This document shows positions 56,003-63,899 of a stretch of DNA of 64,000 bases, in pieces. The stretch covers positions 87,799-151,798 of the forward strand of contig NZ_KB907345.1 of NCBI RefSeq assembly GCF_000381985.1, written 5' to 3'. Within the stretch, counting starts at the first letter, position 1. Each line of letters begins with the position of its first letter. The position numbers and the translations under genes are program-made. The stretch comes from Novispirillum itersonii subsp. itersonii ATCC 12639. GTDB lineage: Bacteria > Pseudomonadota > Alphaproteobacteria > Rhodospirillales > Rhodospirillaceae. The notes beneath the pieces were generated by a model, which was given only the letters and a program-made list of their open reading frames with translations, was not told the origin of the DNA and ran no database searches.

Positions 56003-57554
56003 TCCCGCCCTGCTGACCCGCCTGACCCCCGACGAACTGGCGGAGCTGGATGCCCTGCTGGCTGGTGTCGCCCCGCCGCTGTGGCAGCCGCTGCCGGGGC
56101 CGCAGACCGTGGCCTACACCAGCGCGGCGGACGTGATCGGCTACGGCGGGGCTGCGGGGGGTGGCAAGACCGATCTGGCCTGCGGGCTGGCCCTGACCCG
56201 CCACACGGTGTCGGCCATCTTCCGGCGGGAGGCCACCCAGTTAAACGGCGTGATCGAACGCCTGAGCGAGCTTCTGGGCGGGCGCGACGGCTTTAACGGG
56301 CGCAGCATCTGGCGGCTGGACGGCCACGGGCGGGCCGGGTGCCGGATCGAGTTTGGCTCGACCCCGCACGCCGGGGACGAGACCCGCCATCAGGGCCGCC
56401 CGAAAGACCTGCTGGTGTTTGACGAGGCCACCAACTTTCTGGAAACACAGGCGCGGTTTCTGATGGGCTGGAACCGCACCACGGTACCGGGGCAGAAGTG
56501 TACCACCCTGCTGACCTTCAACCCGCCGACCACGGCGGAAGGGCAGTGGGTGATCCAGTATTTCGCCCCGTGGCTGGACCGTGCCCACCCCAACCCGGCA
56601 GCGGCGGGGGAACTGCGCTGGTTCGGCAGCGTCGCCGGAAAAGACGTGGCGGTGCCCGATGCCCGGCCCTTTGTGCTGGACGGCGACACCCCGGTTTATG
56701 AGTTTGACCCGAAAGACTTTTCCGCCACCGCCATCATCACCCCGCGCAGCCGCACCTTTGTGCCGTCGCGCATCACCGATAACCCGTATCTGATGCAGAG
56801 CGGCTATATGTCCACACTGCAATCGCTGCCGGAGCCGCTGCGGTCGCAGATGCTGAACGGCGACTTTTCGGCGGGGATGGAAGATGACCCGTGGCAGATT
56901 ATTCCCACCGCCTGGGTGCAGGCGGCGCAGGACCGCTGGCAGCCCCGCGACGCCAAAGGGCCGATGGATGGCATGGGGGTTGACGTGGCGCGGGGGGGCC
57001 GGGACGAAAGCATCATCGCCCGCCGTCATGGGGTGTGGTTTGACCAGCTTGTCTGTCTGCCGGGCCCGGCCAGCCCCGACGGCCCGACGCTGGCCGGGCA
57101 GGTGATTACCCTGCGGCGGGACCGCGCCCCGGTGCATATCGATATCGTCGGCTGGGGCAGCAGCCCCTATGATTTCCTGCGTGGGAACGGGGTGCAGACA
57201 CTGGGCATCAACGGGGCGGCCAAATCCAACGGCATCACCCGTGACGGGCGGCTGCGGTTCGTCAACCTGCGGGCGGAACTGTGGTGGCGGCTCCGCGAGG
57301 CGCTGGACCCCACCGCGCCGCAGCCGCTTGCCCTGCCGCCCGATCCGCAGCTGCGGGCTGACCTGTGCGCCCCGAAGTGGCACCTGACACCATCGGGGAT
57401 TCAGGTGGAGAAGAAGGAAGACCTGAAGGGCCGCATTGGCCGCTCCCCCGACCGGGGCGACGCCGTGGTGCTGGCCCTGATCGCCACCGCCAAGGAGGCC
57501 ATCGACGGCCCGGTGCAGATGGCGGTCAGTGAGTTTGACCCCTATGCGGGGTGA
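55992..57554 (+). CDS. terminase large subunit
   Basis: The ATG at 55992 (MPVDPALLTRLTPDELAELD) gives 520 residues. The ATPase half has Walker A GGAAGGGKT (52-60) and Walker B LLVFDEA (140-146); the nuclease half has VDVARGGRDES and later acidic residues near DRGDAVVLALI. It packages phage DNA into procapsids. The last 45 bases of the gene are duplicated at 58309-58353 beyond the cargo gene. Confidence 0.95.
   Translation: MPVDPALLTRLTPDELAELDALLAGVAPPLWQPLPGPQTVAYTSAADVIGYGGAAGGGKTDLACGLALTRHTVSAIFRREATQLNGVIERLSELLGGRDGFNGRSIWRLDGHGRAGCRIEFGSTPHAGDETRHQGRPKDLLVFDEATNFLETQARFLMGWNRTTVPGQKCTTLLTFNPPTTAEGQWVIQYFAPWLDRAHPNPAAAGELRWFGSVAGKDVAVPDARPFVLDGDTPVYEFDPKDFSATAIITPRSRTFVPSRITDNPYLMQSGYMSTLQSLPEPLRSQMLNGDFSAGMEDDPWQIIPTAWVQAAQDRWQPRDAKGPMDGMGVDVARGGRDESIIARRHGVWFDQLVCLPGPASPDGPTLAGQVITLRRDRAPVHIDIVGWGSSPYDFLRGNGVQTLGINGAAKSNGITRDGRLRFVNLRAELWWRLREALDPTAPQPLALPPDPQLRADLCAPKWHLTPSGIQVEKKEDLKGRIGRSPDRGDAVVLALIATAKEAIDGPVQMAVSEFDPYAG
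57504..57548 (+). repeat. direct repeat, terL 3' end, copy 1
   Basis: GACGGCCCGGTGCAGATGGC and following bases at the end of terL are repeated at 58309-58353 with only a few mismatches. Confidence 0.9.
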
Positions 57555-57590
57555 GGGGGGGGCGCAGGGTCAGGGGGCGCGCTGCCCCGG

Positions 57591-57673
57591 TTTTGCGGTT
57601 GAAAACGCTCTTTTTAGAAGATCAGAGCGTTTTCAACCGCAAAACCGCTGTTCTCTTTTGCGGAAAACGCTCT
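57591..57673. terminator. 20-bp perfect hairpin and partial third copy
   Basis: TTTTGCGGTTGAAAACGCTC (57591-57610) and its exact reverse complement (57625-57644) enclose a 14-base loop. A shortened copy, TTTTGCGGAAAACGCTC, follows at 57657-57673. With A/T runs at both ends it can terminate both terL and the leftward cargo gene. Confidence 0.75.
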
Positions 57674-58214
57674 AGCACCACTCAGGGCTATAGAGGGTCC
57701 GCTTCACCTGATAGTCTGTCTCCCAGGGGGCCGGTTTGGTGAACGTGACCGAGGTGTAGCCGAACTTGCCCTTCTCTTTGTAGGCGATCTGGTGGAACAG
57801 CCCTTTTGTTTCTTCCCTGATCGGTGTCGTGCCCAGTGCCTGAAGCTCGTCACGGGCGTGTTTGACCTCGGCCTCGTACTGATCCTCGGGGATCTTGTAT
57901 TGGGTCTCGAGGCGGAAGATCCGTCGCCCGCAGAAGTCCACCTTGACCTGGCTCTGGTGGGGTGTTTTGGTGCCGAACTTCATCCTGTTGATGCTCTCGC
58001 GCCAGAACTGCCCGGTCTCGGTTCTGATGGCCAGTTCCTTGAGGGTCCAGCCGGAGGCGTCATCCTCAGTCCATCCGTTGGCGACGACGGCCTGCTGCAC
58101 CTGCAACGGCGACATCTCGAGAGAGAGACCGGCGACCTGAAAAGGGGTTTTGCCGGAGGCAGGATTGCACACGGTTATAACAGTGGCCAGTGCCAACACC
58201 ACAAAGCGTTTCAT
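57672..58214 (-). CDS. secreted cargo protein of unknown function
   Basis: The ATG at 58214 (MKRFVVLALATVITVCNPAS) gives 180 residues with a signal peptide. The mature part starts FQVAGLSLEMSPLQVQQAVV and has beta-rich segments (VKVDFCGRRIFRLETQYKIP; FGYTSVTFTKPAPWETDYQV) and a C-terminal cysteine. The leftward direction, opposite to the late genes, and the flanking terL repeat mark it as a moron. Envelope alteration or superinfection exclusion is a guess. Confidence 0.75.
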   Translation of the reverse strand: MKRFVVLALATVITVCNPASGKTPFQVAGLSLEMSPLQVQQAVVANGWTEDDASGWTLKELAIRTETGQFWRESINRMKFGTKTPHQSQVKVDFCGRRIFRLETQYKIPEDQYEAEVKHARDELQALGTTPIREETKGLFHQIAYKEKGKFGYTSVTFTKPAPWETDYQVKRTLYSPEWC

Positions 58215-58308
58215 CCTTACCCCCCCCCGGTTGAATTGATTGCCCATTGATTTCATAGGGGTTGCGGAATGTCAATTGGGGGCAGGGGGGGCACCGCGAC
58301 GGGCGGTA

Positions 58309-58353
58309 GACGGCCCGGTGCAGATGGCGGTCAGTGAATTTGACCCTTACGCG
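58309..58353 (+). pseudogene. duplicated terL 3' tail (direct repeat copy 2)
   Basis: This segment still encodes GPVQMAVSEFDPYAM and a TAG stop, nearly identical to the real TerL C-terminus GPVQMAVSEFDPYAG. It overlaps the 3' end of the cyclase-like gene on the other strand. It is a recombination scar, not an expressed gene. Confidence 0.88.
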
Positions 58354-59282
58354 ATGTAGTCGAAACTCACTGGAGGAAGGATCGCGTCCGGGAAAGTGTC
58401 ACGACGAATGTAATATGGCCTCCCGCCAACACCCAGTGCTTCGTTGAAGGCACGGGCGAGAAAGGTGATTTTCTGAAAGTGATGCGGGGTGTCGCTGCTT
58501 TTATCCAGTTCGGCGCTGATGACTTTACTGATTTTTGCGATGTCCTCAGTCGGGACCGGTTGATCTTTGGAGAAGCCTGGGGATCTGATATCTCCGAACA
58601 GATCCACATATGCCGGGCCATCATTTGCGCGGCGGACATAGGTGTTGAAGAACTGTTTCAGTAGGGTGCCCTCATGCTCTGCCTTGTAGCATTCGATCAG
58701 TTGCCGCGTTTTGGTATCAAGGATGACCCGCGCCCCGCCAGCATGGGTGCTTTCCAGCTGGAAGGCCTTGTTGAAGGCCGGGCCGAACAGCCGTGAGTCG
58801 TCATGGTACAGCTTGCCGATGCTGATGCCGCCCCGGCTGATGAAACCGTTCAGCAAAAGCTCCCGCGACTTCTGCCACACGATGAAGATCAGCAGGCCGA
58901 TTTCTTCCGGGGTGGTTCCGGTTAAGATGGCGATACAGTCGGAAAAGCTGTGGGTGATGTCTTTCAGCGTCCCCGGTTTAAGATCAAGACGTTTGGCAAA
59001 GTTCTCAGCGAGGGAAAGGCTCGGGGTTTCGAAGCTGAGGGCATAATAGATCTTGGTCACAAGATCCGGATCTCTCTCGGATGCCTTGATGTGTTCCTTG
59101 AAACCGAGAATATCGATGAAGGCGACCGTGCGGTCATCGTATTTGAAGGTTTTACGGCTGTCTTCTCCCGTTTCAAGCTCCGCCAGCTTGATTTCCGGAG
59201 ACGGTGTAGCCGCTTCATGAACATCCCTGAGTGGTATTTTCAGGGCGTGAAACGGCTTGTCTTCAGGCGGGGAAGAGGTCAT
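58347..59282 (-). CDS. class III nucleotide-cyclase-like protein
   Basis: The 311-residue protein shows the order of class III cyclase motifs: VAFIDILGF (Asp57, first metal position), SFSDCIAIL (Asp115, second metal position), RGGISIGKLYHD (150-161) and LFGPAFNKAFQLES (165-178, Asn171 at the transition-state Asn position). The usual Arg four residues later is Gln175. It therefore looks like a divergent nucleotidyl cyclase domain with a C-terminal helical extension. It starts 13 bases after the Panacea-domain gene and probably depends on coupled translation, as no strong ribosome site is seen. It could be the toxin or effector partner of that gene; product unknown. Confidence 0.75.
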   Translation of the reverse strand: MTSSPPEDKPFHALKIPLRDVHEAATPSPEIKLAELETGEDSRKTFKYDDRTVAFIDILGFKEHIKASERDPDLVTKIYYALSFETPSLSLAENFAKRLDLKPGTLKDITHSFSDCIAILTGTTPEEIGLLIFIVWQKSRELLLNGFISRGGISIGKLYHDDSRLFGPAFNKAFQLESTHAGGARVILDTKTRQLIECYKAEHEGTLLKQFFNTYVRRANDGPAYVDLFGDIRSPGFSKDQPVPTEDIAKISKVISAELDKSSDTPHHFQKITFLARAFNEALGVGGRPYYIRRDTFPDAILPPVSFDYIA

Positions 59283-59295
59283 GCGTCAGGTCCGG

Positions 59296-59751
59296 TCAGG
59301 CGGCGCGCTTTGTCTGGAAATAGGCGGCGATGTCCCGGTCCGGGATTTTGGCGGGGGCGTCCGGGTCATGATAGATCCTGCGCCACGGGCTTTTCGGGTC
59401 GTGGGACAGGCCGACCAGCTCATACGGAGTATAGCCCCCGTAGACATCAAGGATCTTCTCGATCAGCTGTCCGAGGTCGTCTGGCAGCTCCGGGGTTTTT
59501 GACAGCGGATGGTCCAGCGGGATCGGCCCGGTGCCGTATCCCTTGAAGGCGCGGTACAGGCCCGGCATCACCGGGCCGAAGCGCCATGCCTCGAACGGTT
59601 CGCCGTCGATCAGCGGCTGCCCCTCCGACAGGGCCAGATACCAGCCGTGGGCAAAGTAGGCCAGCTTCTGCAGTTCCAGATTGCTTACGGGTTTCCCGCG
59701 GGCATGGGACCGCCGGATGATTTCGTTCGCTACGTCTAAAGCCTTTGCCAT
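59296..59751 (-). CDS. Panacea-domain (DUF4065/SocA-like) antitoxin-like protein
   Basis: The ATG at 59751 has GGGAGGA 8 bases upstream; 151 residues. Panacea landmarks are LELQKLAYFAHGWYLALSEG, FEAWRFGPVMPGLYRAFKGY and YELVGLSHDPKSPW. Panacea proteins are known as hyperpromiscuous antitoxins and SocA-like adaptors paired with very different toxins. Here it is the first gene of a two-gene leftward operon with the cyclase-like protein, under a promoter bearing two palindromes. Confidence 0.9.
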   Translation of the reverse strand: MAKALDVANEIIRRSHARGKPVSNLELQKLAYFAHGWYLALSEGQPLIDGEPFEAWRFGPVMPGLYRAFKGYGTGPIPLDHPLSKTPELPDDLGQLIEKILDVYGGYTPYELVGLSHDPKSPWRRIYHDPDAPAKIPDRDIAAYFQTKRAA

Positions 59752-59815
59752 CGCTGTATCCTCCCGGAGCCGGAACTCCACGGTGGGGTCCTCATATGTC
59801 CTACATAGGGTGTCC

Positions 59816-59853
59816 ATAACCTTGGTTATAGTTTGCCTATAGGCAAAACTATA
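59816..59853. promoter_or_regulatory. paired palindromes upstream of the Panacea operon
   Basis: ATAACC-TT-GGTTAT (59816-59829) is a perfect dyad and abuts TATAGTTTGCC-TATA-GGCAAAACTATA (59827-59853), near-perfect with one extra A. They lie 65-102 bases upstream of the operon start, as expected for autoregulated toxin-antitoxin promoters. Confidence 0.7.
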
Positions 59854-59972
59854 GGAAAGCGGATTTCCGTCCAGCGGAAATGCACAGATCAGGGTGGTGA
59901 ACTTCACCACCCGACAGGGGCGCAAGCGCCGCCTACACTGCGGGCATCAACCGATTATTGGAGGATGCCCGC

Positions 59973-60188
59973 ATGTGCATGGGGGGAGCACCCAAGATGC
60001 CCGCCGTTGAGCCGCCGCCGCCGCCGCCGGAACCGGCCAAGGCCGCTGATCAGGCGGTACAGCAGGCCCGCACCGACGAACGCCGCCGCGCCCGGCAGGC
60101 CGCCGGGCAGAACGGCACCATCCTGACCGGATCCGGGGGCGATCTGACCACCGCCAACACCGGGCAGAAATCCCTGCTGGGGGGCTGA
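59973..60188 (+). CDS. small conserved podovirus structural-module protein
   Basis: The ATG at 59973 (MCMGGAPKMPAVEPPPPPPE) follows GGAGG; 71 residues with a Pro-rich start and the end NGTILTGSGGDLTTANTGQK SLLGG. Small proteins with this ILTG...LLG tail commonly precede the portal gene in podoviruses. The role is uncertain. Confidence 0.75.
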   Translation: MCMGGAPKMPAVEPPPPPPEPAKAADQAVQQARTDERRRARQAAGQNGTILTGSGGDLTTANTGQKSLLGG

Positions 60189-60191
60189 CCG

Positions 60192-61913
60192 ATGATCCCC
60201 GGCGGGCTGTCTCCCTCCCTCTCCCATGATGAGCTGCGCAGGCGGGTCACCCGCCGCCATGCGGAGCTGAAGCGCCTGCGCGATAACCGGGGCGTCGGCC
60301 CGCTGATCGAGGATCTGACCCTGCATTTCCGCCCGCTGGATGCCAGCGAGGAGCGGGAGCGGACCCGCAGTGACAGCGGGAAGAAAAAGCCCCGGATCAT
60401 CGACAACTGCGGGCGGCTGGCGGTGCGCGATCTGGGGGCCGGGCTGATGTCGGGCATGACCAACCCCGCCCGTCCGTGGGTTGGCCTGAAGGTGCGGGAT
60501 CAGGCCCTGATGGAAACCGGCGCGGTGAAAACGTGGCTGGCCGCCTGTGTCAAACAGATCCTGTCGATCTTTGAAAGTTCCAACATTTACCGTCTGCTGC
60601 CGGATATCTACGAAGATCTGGGCGTGGTCGGCACGTCGTGCCTGCTGCTGCGTGAGGATTACCGCGCCGTGGTGTGGGGCGAGCTGGTGCCGTGGGGCGA
60701 TTACTGCATCGCCCGCGACAACCGGGGACAGGTCGATACCCTGTACCGTGATCTTAAAATGACGGTCGGGCAGGTGGTGCAGGAATTTGGGGTCGATGCT
60801 GTTTCGCAGGTGGTGCGCAATCACCATCAGGCCGGGCGGCTGGATACCGAGATTGACGTGGTCCACGCCATCGAGCCCAACCCAGATTTCAAGCCAGACC
60901 GTAAGGACGGGCCAAGCAAACGCTATCTGTCGGTCTATTTCGAGCAGGCAGCAGAGACCGCCCATGTGCTGGAAACCGGCGGCTATGACCGCTTTCCGGC
61001 CATCGTCGTGCGCTGGCGCAATGTGGAGCGGTCGGCCTATGGCCGTCCGGCAGCGCTGGATGCGCTGGATGACAGCCGCCAGCTGCAGGTGATGCATGTC
61101 AGCCTGGGGCAGGCGGTGGCGAAGATGATCAACCCGCCGCTGGTGGCAGCCGGTCAGAGCAAGTTCGGCGCGGTGTCCACCCAGCCGGGGGCGGTCAACT
61201 ACACCGATGCGCTGGGCGGGGCCGCCGGGCCGCAGATCGCGCCGCTGCTGACGGTGCGCCCCGATATCTCGCCGATGGTGGCGCAGATGCAGGATGTGCG
61301 GGAGCGGATCGGCGATGCGCTGTTCCGCACATTGTGGCGGGCGGTATCGCAGCTTGAGACCGTGCGCACCGCCACCGAGATCGAGGCCCGCAAGCAGGAA
61401 CAGATGCTGTTGCTGGGGCCGGTGCTGGACAGTCTGAACAAAGAACTGCTGACCCCGCTGATTGAATGGGTGTGGGCCGCCGCCACCGAAGCGGAAATCC
61501 TGCCGCCGCCGCCGGAGGACATCGCCGGGCAGGCGCTGGAGGTGGAATTCAGGAGCATGCTGGCGTCGGCCCAGCGGTCGGTGGCGGTGGGCAGCATCGA
61601 ACGGCTGGCCGGGTTTGTCGGCCAGATGGCGCAGGCCTTCCCCGAAGCGCTGATGAAGATTGATCCCCAGCAGGCGGTGGATGAGTTCGCCGACGCCATC
61701 GGGGCCCCGGTGCGGATGGTGCGGTCAGACGAAGACGTGGCGGCGATGCAGAAGGCGCAGGCCCAGCAGCAGCAGCAGATGCAGATGATGCAGATGATGC
61801 AGCAGGGGGCGCAGACCGCGCAGACCCTGAGCCAGTCCGACATGGGTGGCGACAACGCCCTGAGCCGGATCAGCGCCGCCCTGAGCGGGGCAGGAGGCAA
61901 CGGCAATGGATGA
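60192..61913 (+). CDS. portal / head-tail connector protein
   Basis: The 573-residue protein matches podovirus head-to-tail connecting proteins (T7 gp8-like family): RPLDASEERERTRSDSGKKK, DLGAGLMSGMTNPARPWVGL, LPDIYEDLGVVGTSCLLLRE and VGQVVQEFG, with a Gln/Met-rich C-terminal tail. It forms the dodecameric portal. It starts 4 bases after the previous small gene and overlaps the next. Confidence 0.93.
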   Translation: MIPGGLSPSLSHDELRRRVTRRHAELKRLRDNRGVGPLIEDLTLHFRPLDASEERERTRSDSGKKKPRIIDNCGRLAVRDLGAGLMSGMTNPARPWVGLKVRDQALMETGAVKTWLAACVKQILSIFESSNIYRLLPDIYEDLGVVGTSCLLLREDYRAVVWGELVPWGDYCIARDNRGQVDTLYRDLKMTVGQVVQEFGVDAVSQVVRNHHQAGRLDTEIDVVHAIEPNPDFKPDRKDGPSKRYLSVYFEQAAETAHVLETGGYDRFPAIVVRWRNVERSAYGRPAALDALDDSRQLQVMHVSLGQAVAKMINPPLVAAGQSKFGAVSTQPGAVNYTDALGGAAGPQIAPLLTVRPDISPMVAQMQDVRERIGDALFRTLWRAVSQLETVRTATEIEARKQEQMLLLGPVLDSLNKELLTPLIEWVWAAATEAEILPPPPEDIAGQALEVEFRSMLASAQRSVAVGSIERLAGFVGQMAQAFPEALMKIDPQQAVDEFADAIGAPVRMVRSDEDVAAMQKAQAQQQQQMQMMQMMQQGAQTAQTLSQSDMGGDNALSRISAALSGAGGNGNG

Positions 61914-62172
61914 CTACGAAGACCGCAACCGCCAGCAGGCGGAAGCGTTTGAGGCCGCGCTGCTGTGGGTGCTGGAAGATCCGCGCGGGCGGATGGTGCT
62001 GGCGGCACTGCTGGCCGACACCGCCCCGCTGGCAGAAAGCCCGCTGACCGGCACGGCGGCAGACTATTACCGGCTGGGAGTCCGGGACGTCGGTGCCCGC
62101 TGGCACCAGCGGATCGAGGCCCTTAAGCCGGGGATGGCAACCCTGATCAGCAAGGAACAGACCCATGTTTAA
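61906..62172 (+). CDS. Bbp19-like phage protein
   Basis: The 88-residue helical protein (FEAALLWVLEDPRGRMVLAA; ADYYRLGVRDVGARWHQRIE) resembles Bbp19-type proteins found between portal and scaffold genes in BPP-1-like podoviruses. It overlaps both neighbours by 8 bases. Confidence 0.75.
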   Translation: MDDYEDRNRQQAEAFEAALLWVLEDPRGRMVLAALLADTAPLAESPLTGTAADYYRLGVRDVGARWHQRIEALKPGMATLISKEQTHV

Positions 62173-62845
62173 GCGTTTTGTGATGATCCTGCGCGGCCCG
62201 GACGACGGCGGGGCCGGGGCCTCTTCTTCCGGCAGCGGCGGGGCGTCTGCCCACACTGCCGGGGCCACTGGTGGGGGGGGTGATGATGGGGGGGCCGGGG
62301 CTGGCCTTGCCGCCGCCTTTGTTCCCGACACTGGCCGGGATGAGCCGTCACCAGACGGGGCCGGGGCCGGGATTCCCAGTGGCTATCAGCCCTTCAGCCT
62401 GCCTGACGGTATGCCGATGGATCAGGCGGCGATGGATCTGTTCACCCCGGTGGCCCGAGACCTCAACCTGACGCAGGATCAGGCCCAGAAGCTGATTTCG
62501 CTGCATGCCGAGCGGATGGCGCTGGTGCAGGATCAGGCCGGGCAGGCATGGCAGCAGCAGCGGCAGGACTGGCAGATGCAGGCACGGGTCGATCCCGAGT
62601 TCGGCGGGGCCCGCTTTGAGGAAAATCTGGCTCTGGCCCGCCGGGCGATTGACCGGTTCGGCACCCCTGACCTGACCGCAGCCCTGAACACGACCGGGGC
62701 CGGAGACCACCCGGCCATGCTGAAGTTTTTCGCGCAGGTCGCCCGCGCCACCGGAGACCACAGGCTGGTCTCGGCGGGGGCCAGCGGAGGCAACGCCACC
62801 ATGAGCACCGCAGACTATTACGCCCGTGAGGTCTTCGGGCAGTAG
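62165..62845 (+). CDS. putative capsid scaffolding protein
   Basis: The 226-residue protein has a Gly/Ala-rich disordered N-terminus, then long helices (LNLTQDQAQKLISLHAERMA; ARFEENLALARRAIDRFGTP), and sits directly before the major capsid gene. This matches phage scaffolding proteins in layout. The exact start (62165, or 62186 MILRGPDDGG) is uncertain. Confidence 0.75.
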   Translation: MFKRFVMILRGPDDGGAGASSSGSGGASAHTAGATGGGGDDGGAGAGLAAAFVPDTGRDEPSPDGAGAGIPSGYQPFSLPDGMPMDQAAMDLFTPVARDLNLTQDQAQKLISLHAERMALVQDQAGQAWQQQRQDWQMQARVDPEFGGARFEENLALARRAIDRFGTPDLTAALNTTGAGDHPAMLKFFAQVARATGDHRLVSAGASGGNATMSTADYYAREVFGQ

Positions 62846-62909
62846 CAGCCTGCTTTTTCTTCCCTTTCCCCTTGTTCTTCCCGTTTCATCATCCCAGGAG
62901 TCCTGACGT

Positions 62910-63848
62910 ATGGCCCTTGATACCCTGCGCACCATCGCCATTGAAAAATCGCGTAAGCAGCCGAAGCAGATCGACAACCTCACCGAAGAGGCACCGATCC
63001 TTGATACCATCCCCTTTGCCGCCTCCACCCATGATATGTGGCATGTCGCTGACGAGCTGGCCGATGTCTCCGCCATGGGGTTTGTCGCCATGGATGCGCC
63101 GCTGCCCGCCGTGGACAGCACCGCCCGGCTGATCCGCTTCGATCTCGCCAAAATGGGCGGCCAGATTGAGGTCGGCGAGGATAAGGCCCGCCAGTATGGC
63201 GGCAAGGAAAAGTACTTCGCCGACAAGACCGCCCCGATCCTGAAAATGGCCGGGATGAACACCGAACGCACCATCGTGTATGACAACCTGCGCCAGTATG
63301 CCATTGACCGTAAAAAGGCGGGCAAGGGCAGCCGCGTTTATGACGCCGGGGGCACCGGGGCTGCCAACTATTCCATCATTGCCGTGCGCTTTGAGGAAGG
63401 GGTCTGCTCTGGCCTGTACAACCCGCGTGGTTTTGGCAACGGCGTGCTGTTTGACGTGCAGGCGATCAACGGCGGCAACCTCTACAAAGACAGCAACGGC
63501 GTGCTGGTTTACGGCGTCCGCCTGAAGTGCGACCTCGGCATGATGCTGACCGGCGACCGCAACATTGCCGCCATCACCAACATCGATCTGTCGGCGAACA
63601 AGGTTCCGACGGAAGCGATGGTCGATGACCTGCTGGCCGATGTGCGGGCCACCGGCTCCGGCCGCACCCTGCTGCTGATGCACCCGCGTGTGCAGAACTG
63701 GCTGGGCCGGGCCTTTAAGGGCAACCGCCTGGAAATGCGCCCGGCTGACACCAACGTCATCCGGCAGGTCAAGGCCTGGGAAGGCGTGCCGCTGCTGACC
63801 AGCTACACCTTTGCCGACGGCACCGAAGCTCGCGTTGTGCTGAGCTAA
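62910..63848 (+). CDS. major capsid protein
   Basis: The 312-residue protein fits the gp17-type major capsid family of BPP-1-like podoviruses: EAPILDTIPFAASTHDMWHV, FDLAKMGGQIEVGEDKARQY and TGSGRTLLLMHPRVQNWLGR, with a C-terminus ending in beta structure (LTSYTFADGTEARVVLS). It follows the scaffold gene, with AGGAG before the ATG. It is expected to adopt the HK97 fold. Confidence 0.88.
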   Translation: MALDTLRTIAIEKSRKQPKQIDNLTEEAPILDTIPFAASTHDMWHVADELADVSAMGFVAMDAPLPAVDSTARLIRFDLAKMGGQIEVGEDKARQYGGKEKYFADKTAPILKMAGMNTERTIVYDNLRQYAIDRKKAGKGSRVYDAGGTGAANYSIIAVRFEEGVCSGLYNPRGFGNGVLFDVQAINGGNLYKDSNGVLVYGVRLKCDLGMMLTGDRNIAAITNIDLSANKVPTEAMVDDLLADVRATGSGRTLLLMHPRVQNWLGRAFKGNRLEMRPADTNVIRQVKAWEGVPLLTSYTFADGTEARVVLS

Positions 63849-63851
63849 GGC

Positions 63852-63895
63852 CTGTCCCTCAGGCGGCGGGCGGGGGCATCCGCCCGGCTACGCCG
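63852..63895 (-). repeat. degenerate REP-like repeat
   Basis: TCCCTCAGGCGGCGGGCG... CCGCCCGGCTACG is an imperfect version of the REP-like block and directly follows the capsid gene. Confidence 0.6.
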
Positions 63896-63899
63896 AGCT

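Noticed and set aside
58347..59282. Classifying the operon as a standard Pycsar system
   Set aside because: No adjacent TIR, TM or other Pycsar effector with a cyclic-nucleotide sensor is visible, and the cyclase lacks the transition-state Arg.
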